Shown piece by piece: positions 8,145 to 16,653 of a DNA stretch of 64,000 nt. The translations under genes were made by a program, and so were the position numbers. The stretch comes from an uncultured Bariatricus sp. (GTDB taxonomy: Bacteria; Bacillota; Clostridia; Lachnospirales; Lachnospiraceae), in contig CAKRFP010000007.1 of the NCBI GenBank assembly GCA_934320645.1, forward strand, positions 1 to 64,000, written 5' to 3'. The number at the start of each line of letters is the position of its first letter. Positions within the stretch are counted from its first letter, which is position 1. The notes beneath the pieces are model-generated. The model saw only the letters and a program-made list of their open reading frames with translations. It was not told the origin of the DNA and did not search any database.

Positions 8145-9581
8145 TTATTTTCCAGATTCTTTTGCACGTTCACGCTCGGCAAGTTTCGGCATGATAATTC
8201 CAAGTGCAGTCAGCACTACCGGTGTGATCACATTCATTGCAAAGGTAAATGGATCTTTGTTATACATTCCCATTATACAACAGATCAGTGTCACAAATAA
8301 ACACCATCCTCCGAAGAAGTATGCGATCTTCTGATTTTTTACAAAACGGTATTCTGCCGGAATCCGGTCATATGCCTTACGAAGCGCAATGTAAGCCACA
8401 AATACCCAGGCATAACGAAGCGGCATACATACGGAATTCAGCCTGGTAAGCTGCTGAAGAACCGCTGCTGCTCCCGGAAGGAAGGTCTGCACTACGATGA
8501 TTGCCCCTGCAAGCACCATAATCAGTTTAATACCATTGGAATACGCACCGTATTTATTCTTTTTACGAAGCCCTGAAGGAATAAACTGTGCCGTTTTTTC
8601 GTTATCCAGAAGCATACGCAGCGGTGCATCGATACTCAGGATCAGAATTGAAAACTGTCCGATCAGGTTACAGAGTGCATAGATGATCAGGAAAGTATCT
8701 CCAATGTGATAGTACTCACCCAGTTTCTGGAATGCCCAGTAAGAACCATTTGCCGCATAAGAGTTAAAAGATTCTTCACTGGCGTTAATTACCGCCGGAT
8801 CAAACATTCTTCCCATCGCGATCGTTCCCAGCATTGCGCATACCAGTACCATAGCAGTCATTGCAATGATTCCTTTCGGGAAGCCCTTGCTTGGATTTTC
8901 TACTTTATTTACATAAGGCGAAATTTTTTCACATCCTCCGACTGCAAATACAAGGATTGAAAGCGATGAAAAATATCCGATATTAAAGTTCGGAATCAGA
9001 TTCTTCAGGCTGAAATCAATCGTTACATAGTCTGCGCCCGGATTGATCGCCGGTGCTACAAGCATCATGATAATATATAAAATCGACATTACAAACATAC
9101 TGGTCCCGGCAAGAGAAAGCAGCTTTTTCAGCGGATTCATTCCTTTACTCGCAATGAAACATCCGATCAGGAATACCGCCAGTGTTGCCATCTGTACACC
9201 AATCGTCGGGAATGTATCATAAGTCTCTGCGTTACGGAATACTGCCCAGCTGAGAGCTTTCAGGCTTCCGCTTCCTTTGCTGGCAATGTACGTAATATGG
9301 CATGCCCAGTAGGTCCAGCCTGCATAATAGGCTACCTTCGGACCTATTGTATCGTAAACCCATGAGTTTACACCGCCACCGCTGTTTTTAAAAGCCGATC
9401 CCAGTTCCCCAACCATCAGTGAATACGGAATAAAATACAGCACAAACATCATAACCCAGCTTAGGATTACCTGAATTCCGTTAAAATAGATGAATCCGTT
9501 CAATACATTTCCAAATCCCCATACTGTTGAAAATGCCATAAATGCCAGTGTTACCACTGTGATTTTCTTATTATCAGACAT
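8145..9581 (-). CDS. APC-superfamily amino-acid permease
   Basis: A 478-residue integral membrane protein with about 12 hydrophobic segments. The first helix VTLAFMAFSTVWGFGNVLNG has the glycine-rich unwound region seen in APC transporters of the glutamate/GABA antiporter-like group. NSGGGVNSWVYDTIGPKVAYYAGW is also characteristic. The substrate cannot be read from sequence; an amino acid released by the adjacent peptidases, or an exchange partner, is likely. It starts 55 bases after pepT and precedes the M18 aminopeptidase gene by 26 bases. Confidence 0.85.
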   Translation of the reverse strand: MSDNKKITVVTLAFMAFSTVWGFGNVLNGFIYFNGIQVILSWVMMFVLYFIPYSLMVGELGSAFKNSGGGVNSWVYDTIGPKVAYYAGWTYWACHITYIASKGSGSLKALSWAVFRNAETYDTFPTIGVQMATLAVFLIGCFIASKGMNPLKKLLSLAGTSMFVMSILYIIMMLVAPAINPGADYVTIDFSLKNLIPNFNIGYFSSLSILVFAVGGCEKISPYVNKVENPSKGFPKGIIAMTAMVLVCAMLGTIAMGRMFDPAVINASEESFNSYAANGSYWAFQKLGEYYHIGDTFLIIYALCNLIGQFSILILSIDAPLRMLLDNEKTAQFIPSGLRKKNKYGAYSNGIKLIMVLAGAIIVVQTFLPGAAAVLQQLTRLNSVCMPLRYAWVFVAYIALRKAYDRIPAEYRFVKNQKIAYFFGGWCLFVTLICCIMGMYNKDPFTFAMNVITPVVLTALGIIMPKLAERERAKESGK

Positions 9582-9636
9582 ACTTTTACCTCTCTCGTAT
9601 TTTCATACATTTCCTTTAATTCTATTAAATTCCCCT

Positions 9637-10854
9637 TTATTCTGCAAACTGTCTAATGATGTCTTTTACAATAAGGACTGCTTTATCCATTCCTTCTACC
9701 GTGATATGCTCAAATACGCCATGGAATGCATGCCCGCCCGTTCCAAGATTCGGACACGGAAGTCCTTTGAAGCTGAGTCTTGCACCGTCTGTTCCCCCAC
9801 GGACCGGTGACACGATTGGTGTAATACCTGCATGCTCGATCGCTGCTTTTGCGTAATCGATCAGCTGCATGCACGGTTCAATCTTTTCGCGCATGTTGTA
9901 ATAAGATTCTACAATCTCAACTTCCACTTTTCCTTCGCCGTACTTTTTATTCATCTCTTCTGCGATATCACGAAGTTTCTGTGCTCTTGCGTCAAAAGAT
10001 CTGCGATCAAAATCACGGATAAAATATTTCATCTTAGTCGTTGTCACATTTCCCTGCACGCTGACCAGATGATAGAATCCTTCATATCCTTCGGTTGTCT
10101 CCGGTCTTTCATTTACCGGAAGCATCTGGTGGATCTCGGTTGCAATGGTCTGTGAATTAACCATCACGTCTTTTGCCGATCCCGTATGTACGCTGACACC
10201 GTGAATGGTGATAAATGCAGTCGATGCATTGAAGTTCTCGAACTGAATCTCGCCTTCCTCATCACCGTCCAAAGTGTAAGCATAGTCAGCACCAAAACCT
10301 TCTACATCAAAATGCTTTGCTCCTCTTGCAATCTCTTCATCCGGTGTAAATCCGATGCAGATCTTTCCATGCGGAAGTCCTTCTTTGATGATCTCTTCTG
10401 CCACGGTAAGAATCTCTGCGATTCCCGCCTTGTCATCTGCCCCAAGAAGTGTGGTTCCGTCAGTTGTGATCAGAGTTCTGCCCTTTAATTCTGCAAGGTA
10501 TGGGAACTCATCTACTTTCAGAATATCTCCGGAACCTTTCAGGACAACGTCCTTCCCGTCATAATTCTCAATGATCTGTGGCTTTATATTTTCCCCTGAT
10601 GCATCTGCCACAGTGTCCATATGCGCAACCAAACCAAGCGACGGCTTGTCTTCGCATCCAGAAGTTGCAGGAATGTGTCCATATACATATCCCTTGTCGT
10701 CCACTCTCGCATCTGCGATTCCAAGACCTTTCATCTCTTCTACAAGCATTCTTGCCAGTACCAGCTCTCTGTCTGCTGACGGGACAGTATCGCTTGTCTC
10801 ATCACTGGTTGTCCATACCGGAACGTAGTTTAAAAATCTTTCGTAAGCTCTCAT
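9637..10854 (-). CDS. pepT: Peptidase T (tripeptide aminopeptidase)
   Basis: M20B metallopeptidase that removes the N-terminal residue from tripeptides in the cytoplasm. At 405 residues it matches PepT in length. Zinc and catalytic residues are in LVAHMDTVADASG (about 76-88, His and Asp), LLGADDKAGIAEI (about 137-149), FTPDEEIARGAKHFD (about 170-184) and GGTDGARLSFKGLP, with the closing His in TGGHAFHGVFEH. It heads the peptide-utilisation block. Its upstream region holds the TGTCGACAAT motif also found before the peptide transporter gene. Confidence 0.94.
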   Translation of the reverse strand: MRAYERFLNYVPVWTTSDETSDTVPSADRELVLARMLVEEMKGLGIADARVDDKGYVYGHIPATSGCEDKPSLGLVAHMDTVADASGENIKPQIIENYDGKDVVLKGSGDILKVDEFPYLAELKGRTLITTDGTTLLGADDKAGIAEILTVAEEIIKEGLPHGKICIGFTPDEEIARGAKHFDVEGFGADYAYTLDGDEEGEIQFENFNASTAFITIHGVSVHTGSAKDVMVNSQTIATEIHQMLPVNERPETTEGYEGFYHLVSVQGNVTTTKMKYFIRDFDRRSFDARAQKLRDIAEEMNKKYGEGKVEVEIVESYYNMREKIEPCMQLIDYAKAAIEHAGITPIVSPVRGGTDGARLSFKGLPCPNLGTGGHAFHGVFEHITVEGMDKAVLIVKDIIRQFAE

Positions 10855-10908
10855 GTTGTTAGGTTCTCCTTTTCTTTTCTTAGTTTCATTTTATTACAAA
10901 AAAAGTTG

Positions 10909-10934
10909 AATGTACATTGGCGAATGTCGACAAT
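10909..10934. promoter_or_regulatory. Candidate operator region before pepT
   Basis: Two palindromes lie close together: AATGTACATT (10909-10918) and TGTCGACA (10925-10932, extended TGTCGACAAT). The second repeats the ten bases found before the POT transporter gene. A possible promoter (TGTACA, 17 bases, TAAAAT) would overlap the first palindrome. Binding by the GntR-family protein is inference. Confidence 0.4.
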
Positions 10935-10983
10935 TTATGGGGTTTTATTTTGTTCAATATTTTCTTGTTCTTTAGCACAATAA

Positions 10984-11529
10984 CTATAGCATCATTTCGT
11001 GATAGGTTTCACCATAAAGGTTTTTCCATTTGGCGATACCGTCTTCCAGGATCATGTAGCTGTGGGCGCTGTTTTCTTTTGGAATGGAAACGGAGCCTGG
11101 GTTGAGGTAGAGGTTCTCGTTTCCGAATGGTTCCCAGGCCGGTACGTGGGTATGACCGTGGAGGAGAATATCTCCTGGCTGCATTGGGATTGGGGTCATG
11201 ACATTATGATGGTGTCCGTGGGTGGCGTAAATAATCCTGTTGCCGCACGGGATCACTGCATAGTCTGCCATGATCGGAAAATCCAGTACCATCTGGTCTA
11301 CCTCTGTATCACAGTTTCCGCGTACACAGAATAATTTCTCTTTGACTTCATTTAACATTTTGATTACCTTTTTTGGTTCGTATTCCAGCGGAAGATCATT
11401 TCTTGGTCCATGATACAGGATGTCGCCCAGAAGTAACAGTCTGTCCGGGCATTCTTTTTTCATCGCATCCAGCATTTCCAGACAATAATATGCGGATCCG
11501 TGGATATCTGATGCAATCATTAGTTTCAT
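10984..11529 (-). CDS. YfcE-like metallophosphoesterase
   Basis: A 181-residue calcineurin-type phosphodiesterase of the YfcE/MJ0936 group. The two-metal site is complete: ASDIHGS (7-13), LGDILYHG (about 35-42), VRGNCDTE (about 68-75), ATHGHHH (about 103-109) and HGHTHVP (about 128-134). Relatives cleave phosphodiesters such as bis-pNPP in vitro, but the physiological substrate is unsettled. It is read with its own AAGGAG site, 129 bases upstream of pepT, and is probably a separate unit. Confidence 0.9.
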   Translation of the reverse strand: MKLMIASDIHGSAYYCLEMLDAMKKECPDRLLLLGDILYHGPRNDLPLEYEPKKVIKMLNEVKEKLFCVRGNCDTEVDQMVLDFPIMADYAVIPCGNRIIYATHGHHHNVMTPIPMQPGDILLHGHTHVPAWEPFGNENLYLNPGSVSIPKENSAHSYMILEDGIAKWKNLYGETYHEMML

Positions 11530-11671
11530 AACATTCGTCTCCTTTTCTTCTATCTTTTGGTAAACATTTCTGTTTCTGCAAATTTTTCATAATTATAAAT
11601 ATGGGGATTGCGTAGCAATGGAGTAATCCGGTTACATCAGTGAATGACAAAATTTGCTTTTGGCACTCACA

Positions 11672-13909
11672 TCATAAATATTCTGCCGTGACAGATTTCT
11701 CACTCATTTTCATCTCAGACGGTGTACCGGCAAACAGCAGTCTTCCTCCGGCATCTCCGCCTTCTGGTCCTAATTCTACCACATAATCAGCGGATTTGAT
11801 AAATTCTATGTTATGTTCGATAACAAAAATGGAATTTCCCTCATCCACCATCTGGTTCAGAAGCTTTAACAGACTCCGGACATTCTTGATATGCAGTCCG
11901 TTTGTCGGCTCATCAAGAATGAAAATACGGCCTTTACTTCCGAGATAGGAAGCAAACTTCATTCGCTGCAACTCTCCGCCTGATAAAGTAGAAAGTGCCT
12001 GATTCAGGTGCAGATAGGAAAGTCCTACTTTTTCCAGAGGCTCCAGCGCTTCACTGATCTTTGTCCCCCGGAAGAATTCCCTTGCCTGTGTAACAGTCAG
12101 ATCCATCACTTCCGCAATGTTCTTTCCTTCTACTTCGTATTGCAGAACTTCTTTTGAATACCGAAGTCCTTTACACACATCACAGGTCGTCTCGATGTCA
12201 TCCATAAATGCCATATCCGATACGATCACTCCTTTTCCCTTACATGCCGGACACTTTCCTGCACCGTTAAAAGAGAACAAAGATGCCTTCTGACCGCACC
12301 GCTTTGCAAATATTTTCCGGATTTCATCTGCGACTCCCAGATAGGTCGCCGGAGTGGATCTGAGACTTGCACCTGCAGCGCGCTGGCTTACGAACACCAC
12401 ATCCTCTCCCATACTGCGGTAAAAGCTTTCCATCAGAGAACTTTTTCCGGATCCGGCAACACCTGCGATCACAACCAGATTTCCTATTGGAAATTCGATG
12501 GTAATGTCCTTCAGATTGTGAAGATGGATATGCTCCATCCGCCATATTCCTTTCGCTTCCCTTACCTTTGCTTTCAGAGAAGTGGCGATTCTCATCTCTT
12601 CTCCGGTCGGCGTATCACTCTTTAAGAGTTCCTTATAACTGCCTTCAAATAAAACTCTTCCACCGGCCATTCCCGGTTCCGGCCCCATTTCCACAATGTG
12701 ATCTGCCATCTCGATCATTTTCCGGTGATGCTCCACCAGAACAACCGTATTTCCGCCATCCCGAAGCTTTTCCAGTGCACGGCGCATCCGTTCAATATCA
12801 TGGTTATGAAGTCCGGCGCTTGGTTCATCCAGAATATAAAGCAGATCCGAAAGTGAAGAATTCAGACACTTCGCGATCTTGCACCGCTGGATTTCTCCAC
12901 CTGATAAAGTAGATAACCCTCTGTCCAGAGACAGATATCCCAGTCCGATATCTATAAGTGCCGATAATTTTATATGCAGAGTTTTCTGAATGTCTTTGGC
13001 AAGCGGATCATTTACCGTGTCCACCCACACCTGCAGATCCGACAAAGGTAATTTGATCACATCCGCAATATTTTTCCCTGCGATCCTGCACGAAAGCACT
13101 TTCTGGTTCAGTCTGGCACCGTGACACTTGGGACAGATTCCATGACTGGTGATCGGATCCAGCAACTCCATATGAAGCTTTCCTTCTTCTGAATTTAAGA
13201 CACTGCGGTACATCCGGTGCACAAGACCTTCATATTTTGCAGTTTTCGGCCAGCCTTCCGGTGGGTTTTTAAGGCGTATCTGCGGTGAATATAAAAACAG
13301 TTCCAGTTCTTCTTCGGAATAGTCTTTAATCTTCTTATTCAGATCAAACAATCCGCTGTTTGCATAACGGATCCATCTCCACTGCCCCGGCTCAAATGCC
13401 ACATAATGGATCACTCCGGCATCATTCAGACATTTATCAAAATCTACCAGCTTGTGTACATCCAGATCTGTCACTTCCCCAAGTCCGTTGCATCTTGGAC
13501 AGCACCCCTGTGGATGATTGAAAGAAAAACTGTCCGAATAACCGACAAAAGGCTGTCCTACCCTTGAAAATAAAAGTCTGAGAAGTGTGTAGGTATCCGT
13601 ATAGGTCCCAACTGTTGACCGCTGATTCGGAGCCGGCTTTTTCTGATTGATCACAATTGCTGCCGGAAGATTCTCGATCCGTTCCACATGTGGTCTTCCG
13701 TATTTGGGAAGATACTGTTGTACAAAGCTTGGAAAAGTATCATTTAATTCCCTGCGTGACTGCGCCGCAAGGGTATCCAGAACCAGCGAAGATTTCCCGG
13801 AACCTGATACTCCGGTAAATACTGTGATCTGATGCTTTGGTATCCGGATGGATACATTTTTCAGGTTATTCTCCGTCGCATGGTGAACAATAATCTCATT
13901 TGTTTCCAT
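11672..13909 (-). CDS. UvrA-like tandem ABC ATPase (short paralogue)
   Basis: A 745-residue protein with two UvrA-type ABC modules. Each module has a Walker A (GVSGSGKSS near residue 33, GVAGSGKSS near 483) and a signature (LSGGEIQRCK near 336, LSGGELQRMK near 656). Zinc-binding cysteine pairs are present (CPRCNGLGE, CPKCHGARL, CPACKGKGV with TTCDVCKG). True UvrA is about 940 residues; the shortening fits loss of the UvrB-binding region, as in UvrA2-like and antibiotic-resistance paralogues. A DNA-binding or stress/drug-tolerance role is likely, but canonical excision repair with UvrB is not supported. No uvrB or uvrC is nearby. Confidence 0.85.
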   Translation of the reverse strand: METNEIIVHHATENNLKNVSIRIPKHQITVFTGVSGSGKSSLVLDTLAAQSRRELNDTFPSFVQQYLPKYGRPHVERIENLPAAIVINQKKPAPNQRSTVGTYTDTYTLLRLLFSRVGQPFVGYSDSFSFNHPQGCCPRCNGLGEVTDLDVHKLVDFDKCLNDAGVIHYVAFEPGQWRWIRYANSGLFDLNKKIKDYSEEELELFLYSPQIRLKNPPEGWPKTAKYEGLVHRMYRSVLNSEEGKLHMELLDPITSHGICPKCHGARLNQKVLSCRIAGKNIADVIKLPLSDLQVWVDTVNDPLAKDIQKTLHIKLSALIDIGLGYLSLDRGLSTLSGGEIQRCKIAKCLNSSLSDLLYILDEPSAGLHNHDIERMRRALEKLRDGGNTVVLVEHHRKMIEMADHIVEMGPEPGMAGGRVLFEGSYKELLKSDTPTGEEMRIATSLKAKVREAKGIWRMEHIHLHNLKDITIEFPIGNLVVIAGVAGSGKSSLMESFYRSMGEDVVFVSQRAAGASLRSTPATYLGVADEIRKIFAKRCGQKASLFSFNGAGKCPACKGKGVIVSDMAFMDDIETTCDVCKGLRYSKEVLQYEVEGKNIAEVMDLTVTQAREFFRGTKISEALEPLEKVGLSYLHLNQALSTLSGGELQRMKFASYLGSKGRIFILDEPTNGLHIKNVRSLLKLLNQMVDEGNSIFVIEHNIEFIKSADYVVELGPEGGDAGGRLLFAGTPSEMKMSEKSVTAEYL

Positions 13910-14002
13910 ATATTTATATTCCTCTGTTTTACTCTTTCTACAGTAATTCCTGTATTTCTTATTGTATCTTTATCAAAAAAGAAAGTAAATAGCAAGTTTT
14001 GG

Positions 14003-14031
14003 TTGACTTTAGCATGGTAGATTGATAATAT
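14003..14031 (+). promoter_or_regulatory. Promoter of the amino-acid ABC transporter operon
   Basis: TTGACT (14003-14008), 17-base spacer, TAATAT (14026-14031), in the divergent gap between the UvrA-like gene and the transporter operon. Confidence 0.7.
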
Positions 14032-14073
14032 AGTGACGTGACATTTTTTGAAAGTATATGAGGAGAGATTATT

Positions 14074-14895
14074 ATGAAAAAAATAACAGCACTTGCACTT
14101 ACTTCAGCAATGGTATTATCCCTTGCAGCATGCGGAGGTTCATCTTCCGATAAAAAAACTTCAGATGATTCAAAAAAAGCATCCAAAAGCGATGTAGAAT
14201 ACGTTCAGGACAAAGGAACCCTGGTAGTTGGAATCACTGATTTTGAACCAATGGATTACAAAGATGATAACGATGAATGGATCGGTTTTGATGCTGATAT
14301 GGCAAAAGCATTTGCAAAAAGTCTTGGCGTTGATGCTGAATTTGTAGAGATTGACTGGGACAATAAAGTCATGGAGCTGGATGGAAAAACCATCGACTGC
14401 GTATGGAATGGTATGACACTTACTGATGAAGTAACCAGCGCAATGGCATGCACCTCCGCTTACTGTAACAATGCGCAGGTAGTGGTTGTTCCTTCTGATA
14501 AAGCAGACAAATATCAGGACAAAGACAGTCTGAAGGATCTTTCTTTTGCAGTTGAATCCGGAAGTGCCGGAGAAGAAGCTGTAAGCGGAGAAGGATATGA
14601 CTACACTGCGGTTTCTTCACAGTCTGATGCCCTGATGGAAGTTGCAGCCGGAACCTCTGATGCTGCAGTCATCGACCTTCTGATGGCCGGTGCCATGGTC
14701 GGAAAAGGTACCGGATACGAAAATCTGACTCACACCGTTGAACTTACTACCGAAAAATATGGTGTTGGATTCCGCAAAGGTTCCGATCTTGCAGACAAAC
14801 TGAACGAATTCTTCAAGACAAGCTACAATGATGGTTCTATGAAGAAATGCGCTGAAACCTATGGGGTTCAGGATGCCATCATTGAGCAGAAATAA
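14074..14895 (+). CDS. Amino-acid ABC transporter substrate-binding lipoprotein
   Basis: A 273-residue family 3 solute-binding protein. The signal peptide ends in the lipobox LAAC (Cys20), followed by a Ser/Lys/Asp-rich linker. The binding domain starts DKGTLVVGITDFEPMDYKDD, and GFDADMAKAFAKSLGVDAEF is the usual motif for polar amino acids. Lipid-anchored outside the membrane, it delivers substrate to the permease encoded 21 bases downstream. The exact amino acid cannot be assigned. Confidence 0.93.
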   Translation: MKKITALALTSAMVLSLAACGGSSSDKKTSDDSKKASKSDVEYVQDKGTLVVGITDFEPMDYKDDNDEWIGFDADMAKAFAKSLGVDAEFVEIDWDNKVMELDGKTIDCVWNGMTLTDEVTSAMACTSAYCNNAQVVVVPSDKADKYQDKDSLKDLSFAVESGSAGEEAVSGEGYDYTAVSSQSDALMEVAAGTSDAAVIDLLMAGAMVGKGTGYENLTHTVELTTEKYGVGFRKGSDLADKLNEFFKTSYNDGSMKKCAETYGVQDAIIEQK

Positions 14896-14916
14896 TATTT
14901 AAGGCAGGAACTTTTT

Positions 14917-15603
14917 ATGGATCTGATTATGAAACAAATGCCGGTCGTAGTGTCCGCACTGAATGTCGGCTTTTTACAAACTTTAAAATTATTTATTGTG
15001 ACGCTGGTCGGCGCCCTTCCTCTCGGACTGGTCATTGCCTTTGGCTCCATGTCTCATTTTAAGCCTCTTAGCTGGCTTGCGAGACTGATCGTCTGGGTGA
15101 TCCGTGGTACCCCGCTGATGATCCAGCTTCTGATCATCTACTATTTCCCCGGTCTGGTTTTACATAACCCGATCTGGGGTGGCGGTGAAGCAGGACGATT
15201 CCTTGCAGCAGCCGTATCTTTTATCATCAATTACGCCTGCTATTTTTCAGAAATCTACCGCGGTGGAATCCAGGGTGTTCCGGAAGGTCAGAAAGAAGCC
15301 GGTCTTGTACTTGGCATGACAAAGCATCAGATCTTTTTCAAGATCACACTCCTTCAGATGATCAAACGCATCGTACCACCGATGTCAAACGAGATCATCA
15401 CCCTGGTAAAAGATACTTCTCTCGCACGTATTATCGCGCTGCAGGAGATCATCTGGGCAGGACAGGCATTTATGAAAGGCTCACATGGCATCTCCGGTGC
15501 CATCTGGCCGCTGTTCTTTACCGCTGTTTATTATCTTATTTTCAATGGTATCCTGACCGTTCTTCTCGGACGCCTTGAAAAGAAACTGGAATATTTCAGA
15601 TAA
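14917..15603 (+). CDS. Amino-acid ABC transporter permease
   Basis: A 228-residue HisM/GlnP-type permease with about five membrane segments. The N-terminal part LQTLKLFIVTLVGALPLGL matches the family, and VIRGTPLMIQLLIIYY is the typical RGTP motif. The cytoplasmic EAA loop, which docks the ATPase, is visible as EAGLVLGMTKHQIFFKITL. It lies between the binding-protein and ATPase genes with gaps of 21 and 15 bases, so one transcript is almost certain. Confidence 0.94.
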   Translation: MDLIMKQMPVVVSALNVGFLQTLKLFIVTLVGALPLGLVIAFGSMSHFKPLSWLARLIVWVIRGTPLMIQLLIIYYFPGLVLHNPIWGGGEAGRFLAAAVSFIINYACYFSEIYRGGIQGVPEGQKEAGLVLGMTKHQIFFKITLLQMIKRIVPPMSNEIITLVKDTSLARIIALQEIIWAGQAFMKGSHGISGAIWPLFFTAVYYLIFNGILTVLLGRLEKKLEYFR

Positions 15604-15618
15604 GGAGAATTCATATTT

Positions 15619-16404
15619 ATGCCAATCTTAGAAGTAGAACATATCAGTAAATCTTTTAATAAGACTCCTGTCTTAAAAGACGTTGGATTTAACCTGGAAA
15701 AAGGACAGGCTGTTTCCATCATCGGATCTTCCGGAAGTGGAAAGACAACGCTTCTCCGTTGCCTGAACTTTCTGGAACGTCCGGATAACGGAATTATCCG
15801 GGTAAATGGCGAGACACTTTTTGATGCCTCTGTCCCGGCAACCACACAGGAATCCGTGATCCGTAAAAAGAGACTGCATTTTGGTCTGGTGTTTCAGAAC
15901 TTTAATCTGTTTCCGCAGTATACCGCTCTGGAAAATGTAATGCTTGCCAAAAAGCTTCTCGCCGCAGAGCAACCGGATTTTAAAGAAAGAAAACGTGAAA
16001 TCCTGACCGCCATCGAGGTACAGGCAAAGGTTCTTCTGACACAGATGGGACTGGATAACCGGATGGACAATTATCCGCATCAGCTTTCCGGCGGACAGTG
16101 CCAGCGAGTTGCCATTGCAAGGGCACTTGCCCTGCAGCCGGACATCCTCTGTTTTGATGAGCCGACTTCTGCACTGGATCCGGAGCTGACCGGAGAAGTA
16201 TTAAAAGTTATCCGCGAGCTTGCCGACCAGAATACTACGATGATCATCGTAACCCATGAAATGGCATTTGCACGTGACGTTGCCGATCATGTGATCTTTA
16301 TGGACGACGGACGCATTGTCGAGCAGGGTGATCCGCGTCAGGTATTTGAAAATCCAAGTGAAGAGAGAACAAAACAGTTTCTTTCGCGGTTTCATGAAGG
16401 ATAA
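15619..16404 (+). CDS. Amino-acid ABC transporter ATP-binding protein
   Basis: A 261-residue ATPase of the GlnQ/HisP group that powers the upstream permease. Motifs: Walker A GSSGSGKTTLLR (about 36-47), Q-loop GLVFQNFNLFPQ, signature LSGGQCQRVAIARAL (about 155-169), Walker B LCFDEPTSALDPEL and switch VTHEMAFARDV. An insert around residues 71-85 and 110-135 makes it slightly longer than GlnQ. The gene is followed by a strong terminator. Confidence 0.95.
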   Translation: MPILEVEHISKSFNKTPVLKDVGFNLEKGQAVSIIGSSGSGKTTLLRCLNFLERPDNGIIRVNGETLFDASVPATTQESVIRKKRLHFGLVFQNFNLFPQYTALENVMLAKKLLAAEQPDFKERKREILTAIEVQAKVLLTQMGLDNRMDNYPHQLSGGQCQRVAIARALALQPDILCFDEPTSALDPELTGEVLKVIRELADQNTTMIIVTHEMAFARDVADHVIFMDDGRIVEQGDPRQVFENPSEERTKQFLSRFHEG

Positions 16405-16419
16405 GCTGTTAGATGAAGA

Positions 16420-16460
16420 AGAGGACTTGTAAGGTTTTAGTCTTACAAGTCCTCTTTTTC
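16420..16460 (+). terminator. Terminator of the amino-acid ABC operon
   Basis: Perfect 14-bp stem AGAGGACTTGTAAG / CTTACAAGTCCTCT with an 8-base loop, followed by TTTTTC. Confidence 0.9.
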
Positions 16461-16588
16461 ACACCATTATAAATAGTTAAATTAGGAAATCATGTTTCGA
16501 TAATACAGATACGAATAAATTCCTGGAAAAGCAGAATTAGTATTAGATAGTCATTTATGCGTTTGTCGTAACCGAACCCCCATTTTCA

Positions 16589-16617
16589 TTGACTTTCCCT
16601 CTGTCGCACCTTATACT
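16589..16617 (+). promoter_or_regulatory. Promoter of the MATE exporter gene
   Basis: TTGACT (16589-16594), 17-base spacer, TATACT (16612-16617), 36 bases before the ATG, which has a GGGGGAA ribosome-binding site. Confidence 0.75.
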
Positions 16618-16653
16618 TAAAAGTAATGACTTAAGAAACGGGGGAAATATTCT

